DNA of 64,000 nt, from NCBI RefSeq assembly GCF_020511155.1, contig NZ_CP041216.1:1674001-1738000 (forward strand), written 5' to 3'. The DNA comes from Shewanella glacialimarina (lineage in GTDB: Bacteria > Pseudomonadota > Gammaproteobacteria > Enterobacterales > Shewanellaceae). The notes under the pieces are model-generated. The model made no database searches. It had not been told where the DNA came from and saw only the letters and a program-made list of their open reading frames with translations. Every line of letters begins with the position of its first letter. The stretch's first letter is position 1. This document shows positions 9,414 through 20,536 of the stretch, piece after piece. Made by a program: the position numbers and the translations under genes.

Positions 9414-9735
9414 AAAGTAGGTATTAATCATTTTTAAGCAGGTTATACATTATCGCTTGTATTTGCTCTTTCGTTATTGACCCTAAGAAGAGACCTGTTT
9501 TTCCTGTTACGACCATAATCGATCTTGGAAACAAGCAGAAATAAATCATCGTAAGCGGTTAATAGACCCACATACCAACAAAAATTAGACTTTGACAAAG
9601 TACTTTCTAAATAACAAGACGCTATGAATTAATCGCAAAAACATAGCCTGTTACCTATTAAAAAATTTTTAAATGAATTGTTTATTACTTTGTAGGTATG
9701 TCACAGCGATTGTAAATAAATACCCGATTATTGGC
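9414..9735. other. Convergent intergenic region
   Basis: Lies between two gene ends. It holds no convincing terminator. The one item noted is the 41-codon frame at 9424-9549. Confidence 0.4.
9424..9549 (-). other. Possible small ORF or gene-end remnant
   Basis: A 41-codon frame on the minus strand (ATG at 9549) ending in a protein-like helix, GSITKEQIQAIMYNLLKND. There is no ribosome site, and an in-frame stop lies a few codons before the ATG, so it may be the tail of a lost gene. I do not recognise a family. Confidence 0.2.
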
Positions 9736-12072
9736 CTATAGTAACCAAGCATAGCTGACTTTCATAAAATAGGTTCTGTCATTTTGGGTTAACGAATCAA
9801 TCTCGTCATCGGCTTTAAATGCATCTGAGTAACCGATATAGAACACACTTTGTGGGTTGAGTTTGTAGCCATAGAGCAACTCGTTACCTAGGTCTTTATA
9901 TTTGGTATTAGGTTGTTGATAAATATACAGGCTTGGGTCTCTTTCTATATTTGTATACACACTAGACAGGCGGATAAAGCTATTAAGAGTAATTTGCCAG
10001 TTTACTCGGATGTCGGTTAGGTTTGCGGTAAACAGTCTACCGCCATTAACATCAAGCGTTTGATATCTGTGGGATAAATCTAACACAATCGAGTCGGTCA
10101 TTTTCCATTCAATTTCGGGGTTGAACATGGTTAATGTGCCTAAGCGATCGTTGGCAAAGTCGATGCTATCACCGTAATTGATGTCCAACTCTAGCTTGAT
10201 TGATTGCAGCGGTACAAAGTTGGTATAAAACCAGCCTATAGTTTCATCAAACATTTGGGTGTTGTTGTCAATGTCGATATTGGATGGATTATGGCGTCTG
10301 CCTACACGTTCACGTTGGGTGATGCCTGAAGCAATATAGCTTTGATAGCCACCTTCAAGTTCAACAAACATTTCAGCTTCTTGTTCGAGCAACTCCCCTT
10401 TTTGGGTATGTGTAATATCCCAATCGCCACCTAATTGAATCTTATTAAAAAAGTTCTCAGATGGGTACCAGCGATAGCCACCACCGGCAACAAACTTGGC
10501 CGCATCGACTTTTTCAATAAAGCCTAAATCGGCTCTAAAGTCATCACCCACAGATTCATACTGTGTTGAGGCGTACCATTCGCGACGATTATGCTGGTAG
10601 GTTAGTTTGAACATATTGTCGCTAAATTGGTCCTGTTTATTCGTTCGCAGGACTCGTTCGTTATAGTCACAGTTACTTAAATCGCATTCTATTGGAGCAA
10701 TAGTACAATCATCCCCTTTACAGAATTGATTAAAAAACTTATCAGGATATTCTGTTTGTGAAAATGCATACTGGGCGGTAAAGGTGTCTTGCTCTGTCGG
10801 CTGATATTTCATATCAGTACTATAAACATAGTTTTGATAATTATCAGATTGCTTGAGAGTCATGACCCCGCCAATAGATAATTGTTTGCTGGGGTCGTAA
10901 CGATATCGCGCTGCTACGTTATAGCTTTCTTGATCAAGGGTGGCGATATCTGAGCTTAAATTACCAGGAACTAAAAATTGAGTCTGGATATCATTTGCAG
11001 CTAATACACCAATAGTATGATCATCGGTTTTACTGGTCAGTTTTACCCCGTAGTCAGGAGAACTGATATTACGGGTATGAAGCAATTCCATTTGGCTGTC
11101 AAAGTAGTCTTTGTTATCTAAAAAGAAAGCACGTTTTTCGGGGAAAAACAGTGCAAATGTATTGTTCACATCTAATTGACCCACATCTGATTCTACCTGG
11201 GAGAAGTCGGGGTTAATTGTTGCATTTAATAGTGTTGTTGGCGTTATGCCCCAACGTAAATCCAGTCCTGCTTCAACGTCTGACTCCGCTTCCCAGGGCG
11301 TACTAGGGGTTAAGTTGCGCTGGTTATTTTGGTTGGCAACAAGTGACGGCGTTATTTGAATATCTTTACCCTGTTTAGCACCTTCTAACCCTTGTAAAAC
11401 CCCCAGCTGACATAATTTACATGACACATTGCGGTCTATTTTATGCGTTGAAAAACGCTGATTTTCATGTCGAGGGTAAAAGCGGATAAACTCTACGCCC
11501 CAGTTTTGAACTGCATTTGAATCATCAAAGTTGAATAATCTGAGCGGAAGTTGAACTTCTACTTGATAGCCAGTCTCAGTGATTTTACCTTTGCTGTACC
11601 AAATACCATCCCAAGCATCACTTTCTTGTCCTGTGAGCTCGTTTTCAATTGAATCACTTTGAACACCATAGGCATTGATAAAAAATTGATAGGCCAACCG
11701 GGCATTATTGAATGTATCTAGTTTAATACCCACCATGTCATCACCCCAAGACTTGTCTCGGTCACGCAAATTGGCTCGAATGGCTTGTGGATTAGGATCG
11801 TGAGCGGTAAATGCCACATATAAACTGGTTTGCGAAGCAAATATTCTGGCGGTTGTAACCACTGGTGCAGCAACGTTTTCCGCTGGTGATGTTTCAAACT
11901 TCAATTCAACTTCTTCAGCTTGCAGCCATTGAGGCTCATCGAAATCACCATCAATAATAATGTCATCGCTCAGTGTAGGCAGCGTGGCATGAAATTGATC
12001 ACTACTGCCGGCAAAGGTGCTAAAGCTGATTAGGCCACTGAGTATTAATAGAGTTTTTGAGTAGTTATTCAC
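9736..12072 (-). CDS. Secreted DUF5916 / CBM9-like outer-membrane protein
   Basis: A 778-aa exported protein of unknown function. A signal peptide (LLILSGLISFSTFA, about residues 8-22) precedes a CBM9-like carbohydrate-binding-fold domain (about 35-220: DGDFDEPQW, ANLRDRDKSWGDDMVGI, AYQFFINAYGVQSD). The DUF5916 barrel-like region (about 260-778) has alternating strands, INPDFSQVESDVGQLDVNN, the FFPEKRAFFLDN motif, and a final Trp-Leu-Leu end. Unusual features are CKLC near residue 220 and a four-cysteine loop around 455-470 (CKGDDC, ECDLSNC), which may be disulfide-bonded in the envelope. It may bind an oligosaccharide or peptide, but no linked transport gene supports this. Single gene. Confidence 0.85.
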   Translation of the reverse strand: MNNYSKTLLILSGLISFSTFAGSSDQFHATLPTLSDDIIIDGDFDEPQWLQAEEVELKFETSPAENVAAPVVTTARIFASQTSLYVAFTAHDPNPQAIRANLRDRDKSWGDDMVGIKLDTFNNARLAYQFFINAYGVQSDSIENELTGQESDAWDGIWYSKGKITETGYQVEVQLPLRLFNFDDSNAVQNWGVEFIRFYPRHENQRFSTHKIDRNVSCKLCQLGVLQGLEGAKQGKDIQITPSLVANQNNQRNLTPSTPWEAESDVEAGLDLRWGITPTTLLNATINPDFSQVESDVGQLDVNNTFALFFPEKRAFFLDNKDYFDSQMELLHTRNISSPDYGVKLTSKTDDHTIGVLAANDIQTQFLVPGNLSSDIATLDQESYNVAARYRYDPSKQLSIGGVMTLKQSDNYQNYVYSTDMKYQPTEQDTFTAQYAFSQTEYPDKFFNQFCKGDDCTIAPIECDLSNCDYNERVLRTNKQDQFSDNMFKLTYQHNRREWYASTQYESVGDDFRADLGFIEKVDAAKFVAGGGYRWYPSENFFNKIQLGGDWDITHTQKGELLEQEAEMFVELEGGYQSYIASGITQRERVGRRHNPSNIDIDNNTQMFDETIGWFYTNFVPLQSIKLELDINYGDSIDFANDRLGTLTMFNPEIEWKMTDSIVLDLSHRYQTLDVNGGRLFTANLTDIRVNWQITLNSFIRLSSVYTNIERDPSLYIYQQPNTKYKDLGNELLYGYKLNPQSVFYIGYSDAFKADDEIDSLTQNDRTYFMKVSYAWLL

Positions 12073-12216
12073 TGGTTATCTTGAATATTGTTAGTTGTTT
12101 TATCCATTGTCGCAAACAAACGCAATAATTCCGACCTTTAATGCTATAAAAAGATTGTCAAAATGTTACAAAATTTGTGCTGGTGAAATTGTACGATGTG
12201 AATGTGGAATATCATT

Positions 12217-12250
12217 ACAAAAAAGCGCCAAGAGTCAATCTTAGCGCTTT
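12217..12250 (-). terminator. Terminator after cysZ
   Basis: AAAGCGC / GCGCTTT (12222-12228, 12244-12250) with extra AAGA/TCTT pairing, followed by a T run on the minus strand. It lies about 90 bp beyond cysZ. Confidence 0.75.
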
Positions 12251-12342
12251 AGTTGGGGGCGATTTGAGTTCACTACTGTTTAGTCTGCGACTGTTTAATG
12301 AAATCGCTGCATAAAGGGTTCACTGTTTGTAAGCAAGTATGG

Positions 12343-13116
12343 TTAATCTGCTGCAACTGACGGGTTTTTATAGGCGTCACGGTAGCGTTCAACCCACATT
12401 GACGTTGCCCCGCAGATAGCCACTGGCATAACAATAAAATTCACAATTGGGATCATTGAAAATAGTGTTACCGATGCCCCGAAGCTAAAACTGGTTCCCT
12501 TAGTATTTCGCAAAGCAAACTTCATATCATCAAAGGGTACTTTATGGTTATCAAATGGGTAATCACAATATTGTATTGCCATCATCCATGCGGTAAACAA
12601 AAACCACAAAATAGGCGCAGCGGTTTGGCCTATAACAGGTACCCAGAATAAGATTAAAAAAATCAGTGCCCGGGGTAAATAGTATTTCAGCTTAATCCAT
12701 TCGCGGCCCATTATCCGCGGTAAGTCTTTAATTAAATCTACCGCGCCACCGGTATTAAGATTTTTACCGGTTAAATGCTGTTCAACTTTTTCAGCTAGCA
12801 AACCATTGAAAGGTGCTGCTAGCCAGTTCATCACTGAGCTGAAGATAAACGACATCACCACTAGCATTGTTAATACGGCTAACGGCCACAGGAAGAAATT
12901 TAACCATGTAAGATAGTCCGGTATTTCACCGTTCATCCAGGTAAATAAATCGCCTAATTTTCCCACTGCAAAATACATTACCGCAGAAAATAACAGCAAA
13001 TTTATCATTAAGGGGATAAACACGAATGTACGTAATCCGGGTTGCTTGATAAGTGCAAAGCCTTCCAAAAAGTAGTTAACGCCACTTTTACGGTTTGAAG
13101 GAGATGTTACTGCCAT
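12343..13116 (-). CDS. cysZ: Sulfate transporter CysZ
   Basis: Inner-membrane sulfate-uptake protein that feeds cysteine biosynthesis. The start at 13116 has GAGGAG 6 nt upstream and gives 257 aa, close to E. coli CysZ (253); a longer frame to 13209 lacks support. Family features are the N-terminal GVNYFLEGFALIKQPGLR, membrane hairpins near residues 30-60 and 75-105, SVMNWLAAPFNGLLAEKVE, the paired hydrophobic segment ALIFLILFWVPVIGQ, and DYPFDNHKVPF. It is divergent from smc with 170 bp between starts. In this genus it is typically found beside smc-zipA-ligA, which the order here repeats. Confidence 0.93.
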   Translation of the reverse strand: MAVTSPSNRKSGVNYFLEGFALIKQPGLRTFVFIPLMINLLLFSAVMYFAVGKLGDLFTWMNGEIPDYLTWLNFFLWPLAVLTMLVVMSFIFSSVMNWLAAPFNGLLAEKVEQHLTGKNLNTGGAVDLIKDLPRIMGREWIKLKYYLPRALIFLILFWVPVIGQTAAPILWFLFTAWMMAIQYCDYPFDNHKVPFDDMKFALRNTKGTSFSFGASVTLFSMIPIVNFIVMPVAICGATSMWVERYRDAYKNPSVAAD

Positions 13117-13286
13117 TGATGGCTCCTCGACGGGGTGATAAGTATTTCTTAAGGGGAGTGTGACAATCGATATGACAGAAAACAAGCGATAAACTGTATC
13201 TAAAAGCAAAAAATCGTTACAAAATGCGCCTCAATTGCTACAGTGAGCGGCTTAGAAGCAACGTTAACCAAACTATACCGGCATTA

Positions 13287-16200
13287 ATGCGATTAAAACA
13301 AATAAAACTTGCTGGATTTAAGTCGTTTGTAGACCCAACAAAAATCCCCTTTGATCATCCCTTGACCGCCATTATAGGTCCAAACGGCTGCGGAAAATCT
13401 AACGTAATTGATGCTGTGCGTTGGGTGCTGGGCGAAAGTAGCGCTAAAAACCTGCGCGGCGACTCGATGACAGACGTCATTTTCAATGGTTCCACCTCCA
13501 GAAAGCCTATTTCTGTAGCGGGTGTTGAACTGATATTTGAAAATATTCAAGGTCGACTAGCAGGGCAATATGCTAGCTATCAAGAAATTTCTGTTAAGCG
13601 GCAGGTTAACCGTGACAGTGAATCATTCTACTTTTTAAATGGCCAAAAGTGTCGTCGCAAAGATATCACCGATTTATTTATGGGCACCGGCCTGGGACCG
13701 CGCAGCTATGCCATTATTGAACAAGGCACCATTTCGCGCTTAATAGAGTCTAAGCCGCAAGAGTTACGAGTATTTATTGAAGAAGCTGCGGGGATTTCTC
13801 GCTATAAAGAACGCCGCCGTGAAACGGAAAACCGCATTCGCCATACCCGTGAAAATCTTGAACGGTTAAACGATATTCGTCAAGAATTGGGTAATCAAAT
13901 TGAACGTTTAGCCCAACAAGCTCAAGAAGCAAAACAATATCGAGCGTTAAAGTCACAAGAACGTCAGTTGCACACCAATTTATTAGCCGGACGCTACCAA
14001 GATTTGTCGGAGCAGTCGGCAGAAATGCACAGCCAGTTAAATGAGCTTGACCGCCAACAAAGTGAATTTGCCGCGAGTCAGCAATCATCTGAAAATTTAG
14101 TGCTGCAGTTACAGCTACAAATTAACGGCTTAACAGATGTCGAACAAAAACTGGTTGAGCAATATTATCAAGCCGGCAATCAAGTCGCTAAGTTTGAGCA
14201 GCAATTAAAACATCAACAACAACAAGATTCGCAGCGCGAACAAGAACTGTTACTTATTCAGCAGCGTCTTGATGAGGCCGTTCTTAAGCAACAACAATAT
14301 GAGTTAGAGCTTGCTGCAGGATTAAATCAACAGTCAGCGTTAATGCCTGCGCTTGAAGAAGCTAAAATTCAATTCGAGATGTTAGATGAACAAGTCCATC
14401 AGGTTGATGAATCTAGCGATGATCTATGGCATCAGTTTAATGATGCTGCAAATGCGTTAAACCAGGTTAAAACTGAGCTTGCCGTGTATCAATCGCGAAA
14501 TGAGCACCAGCAACAATTGCTTAATAAGCATGAGCAAACAATTCCTTTATTACAGCAAAAATTACAACAGTTAACCCATGCAGATATCGAGCAAGATATT
14601 CTAGAACAGCAAGCTAAATTAAGCCGTTTAAATGAGCAAACAATCGCGGAGCAAGCGGCTAAACAACAACTTGATCTACATTTAGTTGAAGCTGAACAAC
14701 ATCTATTACAGGCACAGAATGGTTATCATCTCATAAAAGATTCACTCGCCAGCACCAAGGCGCGGCTGCAATTAATTAATGAGTGGCTAGATAACCAAGT
14801 TGGCGATACCGATTTTCAGCAGTTATGGCAAGTAATCAATGTTACCCCAGGTTATGAGAAAGCTGTTGACGTATTGCTACAATCTGTTAGCAAGGCTGCA
14901 GTGCTAACGACAAAAAATGCGCTTACTCATTCTGATTCTATCTCAGATTCTATTAGTAATGGCTTTATGCTTTTAAGTGATACTTTTTCACATATGGCTT
15001 TGACCAGCCCAGTTAATCTTGCACCTTGGTTGGAGCAGGTTGTGTTTGCTGAGACGCTTGTAGAAGCAAAAGCAAAAATTGCCAGTTTATCAGCCTCATC
15101 GGTTGTGGTATCAAAAGAAGGTTATTTAGTTGGTCACGGTTTTATACTAGCGCAGTCTAGTCATCAATCAGTGTTTAGCTTAGTCACCGAGCAACAAAGC
15201 TTAATTGAAAGCGTGGCAGAGCTTGAAGCTCAAAGTACCAGTGCATTGCTGTTACAAACGACTCAAGTTACTCAGTTAGCTCAAGTGAATGTCCTATTAG
15301 GGCAATCTCAGCAAATGTTACAACAGCTGTTGGTGGCACAAACCCAAGCGCAGTCTAAGTATGAAGGATTAGTTGATCAGCAGCATAATCGTCAAATTAC
15401 CCAGCAGCAATTGGTTCAAGAATTACACTTGGCCAAGGAACATCAGCAACAACAATTGATTGAAGCTGAAGCTTTATCAATGCAAGTTGAAACTTTAGAG
15501 ACACAAACTCATCAGTGCCAATTGAGGCTAGAGCAAGCACAGCAAAAGTTTGAGCATACCAGCGTGCAGTTACGCGACTTGAAAACCCAGCGTGCGGAGC
15601 TTGAAAGAAACAAGGCCAATATCAACCAGACCTTGCAACAAATTAATACCCAGGTGGCCGTCAGCCGTCAGCAGTTAGCTCAGCAGTTTGAAAAAATAGC
15701 CGAGCTATCAGAGCGTTATGTAAATATTGAGCAGCATAGTCAGGTAAAGCAAGCGTCACTTGAACAGGTTGAGCGGGATAATATTAAGCTACAGCTAGAG
15801 CAACAGCTTGATATTCAGCACCACAATCAGATTAAGCTTAATGCTAACCGTCAACAACAAGCTGATTTGCAACAAAGCCTAGATGCATCACTAATGATGC
15901 AAAAACAACAGCTTGTCACGCTACAAAGCTTGACTCAAAAAATAAGCGCGTTAAAGTTACGTCGTGAGGGTATAAAAGGCCAAGCGGATGTGCAATTGCA
16001 GGTTTTGCAGGAAGAGCATATTAACCTTCAAAACGCGTTAGCCAATATTGATGATGATTTTGATATAAAGGCATGTTCAAAAGCATTAGAAACAGTCCGT
16101 GACGAGATTAATGGCTTGGGTGCCATCAATCTCGCGGCTATTGAAGAATATGATACCCAAAGTGAACGTAAACAATATTTGGATAGTCAGGATAGCGATT

Positions 16201-16733
16201 TAAATCAAGGTCTAATGACATTGGAAGACGCTATTCGTAAAATTGATAAAGAAACGCGAATACGATTTAAAGCTACTTTTGACTCGGTAAACAATGGCTT
16301 AATGCAATTGTTCCCTAAGGTTTTTGGTGGTGGGAAAGCATACCTTGCACTGACCGATGATGACTTACTCGAAACCGGTGTGACCATCATGGCGCAGCCT
16401 CCGGGTAAAAAGAATAGTACCATCCACTTACTTAGTGGTGGAGAAAAAGCGTTAACCGCTTTATCATTAGTATTTGCCATATTTAGATTAAACCCAGCAC
16501 CATTTTGTATGCTGGATGAAGTAGATGCACCTCTGGACGACGCTAACGTAGAACGATTTTGTCGTTTGCTACAAGAGATGTCGCAAAGTGTGCAATTTGT
16601 ATATATCAGCCACAATAAAATAACCATGGAAATGGCTGACCAACTCATTGGTGTCACTATGCATGAACCGGGTGTTTCACGTATAGTCGCGGTAGATATA
16701 GAAGCCGCTGTAGCGCTTGCTGACGCAATATAA
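13287..16733 (+). CDS. smc: Chromosome segregation protein SMC
   Basis: ATPase that compacts and segregates the chromosome with ScpA/ScpB. The start at 13287 (MRLKQIKLAGFKSF) is the canonical SMC N-terminus and gives 1148 aa; an upstream in-frame ATG at 13224 is not conserved-looking. The head has Walker A GPNGCGKSN near residue 32 and the C-terminal signature LLSGGEKALTALSL with Walker B MLDEVDAPLDD. Two Gln-rich coiled coils (about 165-490 and 650-985) flank a hinge at about 510-640. It is followed by zipA after 18 bp, in the same operon. This genus therefore uses the SMC type rather than MukB at this locus. Confidence 0.96.
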   Translation: MRLKQIKLAGFKSFVDPTKIPFDHPLTAIIGPNGCGKSNVIDAVRWVLGESSAKNLRGDSMTDVIFNGSTSRKPISVAGVELIFENIQGRLAGQYASYQEISVKRQVNRDSESFYFLNGQKCRRKDITDLFMGTGLGPRSYAIIEQGTISRLIESKPQELRVFIEEAAGISRYKERRRETENRIRHTRENLERLNDIRQELGNQIERLAQQAQEAKQYRALKSQERQLHTNLLAGRYQDLSEQSAEMHSQLNELDRQQSEFAASQQSSENLVLQLQLQINGLTDVEQKLVEQYYQAGNQVAKFEQQLKHQQQQDSQREQELLLIQQRLDEAVLKQQQYELELAAGLNQQSALMPALEEAKIQFEMLDEQVHQVDESSDDLWHQFNDAANALNQVKTELAVYQSRNEHQQQLLNKHEQTIPLLQQKLQQLTHADIEQDILEQQAKLSRLNEQTIAEQAAKQQLDLHLVEAEQHLLQAQNGYHLIKDSLASTKARLQLINEWLDNQVGDTDFQQLWQVINVTPGYEKAVDVLLQSVSKAAVLTTKNALTHSDSISDSISNGFMLLSDTFSHMALTSPVNLAPWLEQVVFAETLVEAKAKIASLSASSVVVSKEGYLVGHGFILAQSSHQSVFSLVTEQQSLIESVAELEAQSTSALLLQTTQVTQLAQVNVLLGQSQQMLQQLLVAQTQAQSKYEGLVDQQHNRQITQQQLVQELHLAKEHQQQQLIEAEALSMQVETLETQTHQCQLRLEQAQQKFEHTSVQLRDLKTQRAELERNKANINQTLQQINTQVAVSRQQLAQQFEKIAELSERYVNIEQHSQVKQASLEQVERDNIKLQLEQQLDIQHHNQIKLNANRQQQADLQQSLDASLMMQKQQLVTLQSLTQKISALKLRREGIKGQADVQLQVLQEEHINLQNALANIDDDFDIKACSKALETVRDEINGLGAINLAAIEEYDTQSERKQYLDSQDSDLNQGLMTLEDAIRKIDKETRIRFKATFDSVNNGLMQLFPKVFGGGKAYLALTDDDLLETGVTIMAQPPGKKNSTIHLLSGGEKALTALSLVFAIFRLNPAPFCMLDEVDAPLDDANVERFCRLLQEMSQSVQFVYISHNKITMEMADQLIGVTMHEPGVSRIVAVDIEAAVALADAI

Positions 16734-16751
16734 ATAGGAATTAAGTATACA

Positions 16752-17807
16752 ATGGAAGATTTACAGCTAGTGTTGTTAGTTTTAGGTGCAATCGCAATTA
16801 TTGCGGTTCTTGTGCACGGTTTTTGGTCAATTAGAAAACAGCAACCCAAGTCGATGAAAGAAAGCCCTATGGCAAACTTTTATAAAGAGCAAGCCGATCG
16901 ACGCGATTCAAATGGTTTTGACAATGATGGTATTGGCACTATTAGGGTGCGTAAATCAACAGAAGTTGAACCTCCAGTGCTTAAATCTGCCCTTAATAAA
17001 AGCAGTACGATATTTAAAGCGGCGCAAGACAAAGATGTTAAACCTGTTGAGATGGGTTTGTATAAAGCGGCTGAGAAAGCACAACAACAAACATTAACCA
17101 GCCTGCAGTCATCAACTGATAAAAAGCAAGCGCCATTAAACGCGGCTAATAGAGATGTTGAAAGCACAGATATTGAAAGCACAGATATTGAAAGTAGAGA
17201 TGTTAAGAATAGAAACCTTGAAGAAATAAAGCTGCCGACTTATGCAGAATCTAAAAAACAGTTGTTACAAGCTAAACCCGATAAACAACAAGTGTCATTT
17301 TCTGAAACGCAAATTACACAAGATAGTCAACCATTGCCGTCAGCGGTTGCAAAAGCGGCTGTTGATGTTGCTGACTCGAAACCAGAACAGCCACTAGGCG
17401 ATCCAACAGATGTATTAGTATTGCATGTTGTGTCTAAAGCCGGTGAATTATTGCAAGGTGCTGAATTATTGCCTGCGCTGTTGTCGTTAAATTTTAAGTT
17501 TGGTGACATGGAAATTTTTCACCGTCATATTGATAATACTGGAACAGGCAAGGTACTGTTTTCGCTAGCTAATATGGTAAAGCCAGGGGTGTTTAATCCT
17601 GATGATATGGAACAATTTGTCACCGAAGGTGTGGTGTTATTTATGACATTACCTTGTTATGGCGACCCTAAAATGAACTTTACCATTATGCTTAACTCCG
17701 CCATGCAATTGGCCGAAGACTTAGACGCTGAATTGTTAGATGGTAAGCGTCAGCCCTGGAATGATGCCGCCAAAGAAGATTATAAGCGCCGGATCGCAAC
17801 CGCTTAG
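16752..17807 (+). CDS. zipA: Cell division protein ZipA
   Basis: Bitopic inner-membrane protein that tethers FtsZ to the membrane at the division septum. The 351-aa product has an N-terminal membrane anchor (LVLLVLGAIAIIAVLVHGFW, residues 6-25), a basic stretch (IRKQQPK), a low-complexity linker (about 30-215) and a C-terminal FtsZ-binding domain (about 218-345: VLVLHVVSKAG, GDMEIFHRH, FSLANMVKPG, MLNSAMQLAEDL). The linker contains a threefold 5-residue repeat (DNA at 17160-17204). It lies between smc and ligA, the usual order. The start ATG follows TAGGAATTAAG. Confidence 0.96.
   Translation: MEDLQLVLLVLGAIAIIAVLVHGFWSIRKQQPKSMKESPMANFYKEQADRRDSNGFDNDGIGTIRVRKSTEVEPPVLKSALNKSSTIFKAAQDKDVKPVEMGLYKAAEKAQQQTLTSLQSSTDKKQAPLNAANRDVESTDIESTDIESRDVKNRNLEEIKLPTYAESKKQLLQAKPDKQQVSFSETQITQDSQPLPSAVAKAAVDVADSKPEQPLGDPTDVLVLHVVSKAGELLQGAELLPALLSLNFKFGDMEIFHRHIDNTGTGKVLFSLANMVKPGVFNPDDMEQFVTEGVVLFMTLPCYGDPKMNFTIMLNSAMQLAEDLDAELLDGKRQPWNDAAKEDYKRRIATA
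17160..17204 (+). repeat. 15-bp tandem repeat, three copies, in zipA
   Basis: GAAAGCACAGATATT occurs twice exactly (17160-17174, 17175-17189) and once diverged (17190-17204). It encodes ESTDI-ESTDI-ESRDV in the disordered linker. Being a multiple of three, it can change copy number without a frameshift. Confidence 0.85.
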
Positions 17808-17835
17808 TATCGAATTATTATTTGTTGTTTATTAG

Positions 17836-19893
<2,058 letters not shown>

Positions 19894-19952
19894 TATGGGT
19901 AGTATGGCGAACGACTCTACTCATATATTTGTTAAAAAGGTCATTGCGTAGT

Positions 19953-20444
19953 ATGGATTTTAGCAACATTACCTGGCTTGATGATAAAGGTCATATAAAG
20001 CCACCTTACTTTTTGTATATTATATTGGTATTTTTAGCCCGTGGTTGGTGTGTTTTTATTGCCTCTTTGACGCAGTTTAATGATCAGTCTGGGCTAGTAA
20101 GATTATTTTACCCGCACAAACAAGATTTTATTTTGGCATTATTTGCTGGGCTAGGCGCGGTATTTTTGTATGGGCTGATTATTGCTGAGCGTAAAAGGCA
20201 ATGGCACTGGTTCATACCCTGGTTTAAGCGAGGGAAAACCATACTGTGGTTGTTATTGATGCTTGATGCAGGCATGTTGATACAACGTTTAATACATGCT
20301 GATTTTTTATTTAGTTTGACCTATGCGCTGGATGCTTTATTTCTATTTTGGACCAGTATTTACCTGTTAAAATCGAAACGTTTACATCATTATTTTAATG
20401 ACTGGCATGTCATTGATGAACAAGATGATAAAAAAGCAACTTAA
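19953..20444 (+). CDS. DUF2919 family inner-membrane protein
   Basis: A 163-aa membrane protein with four likely helices (about residues 18-40, 58-80, 95-115, 122-142). It carries the DUF2919 features: an N-terminal WLDDKGHIKPPYFLYIILVFLARGW segment and a PHK-DF region near residue 55. The function is unknown. I start at ATG 19953 (MDFSNITWLD), since a TTG-initiated extension to 19929 would add eight non-family residues. AAAAAGG lies 10-16 nt upstream. It follows ligA by 59 bp and is probably co-transcribed. Confidence 0.82.
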   Translation: MDFSNITWLDDKGHIKPPYFLYIILVFLARGWCVFIASLTQFNDQSGLVRLFYPHKQDFILALFAGLGAVFLYGLIIAERKRQWHWFIPWFKRGKTILWLLLMLDAGMLIQRLIHADFLFSLTYALDALFLFWTSIYLLKSKRLHHYFNDWHVIDEQDDKKAT

Positions 20445-20536
20445 ATTCAACATTTATTCTATAGTATAAGTATTCGAACGATATTTTGTTCCATGGCTTC
20501 GACCATAATAATAATTCAGTATGGAAGACATATTCA

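Noticed and set aside
16205..16849. Long minus-strand reading frame (about 214 codons) opposite the end of smc and start of zipA
   Set aside because: It is antisense to the conserved SMC ATPase head; its composition is Ser/Ile-rich with no family pattern and no ribosome site.
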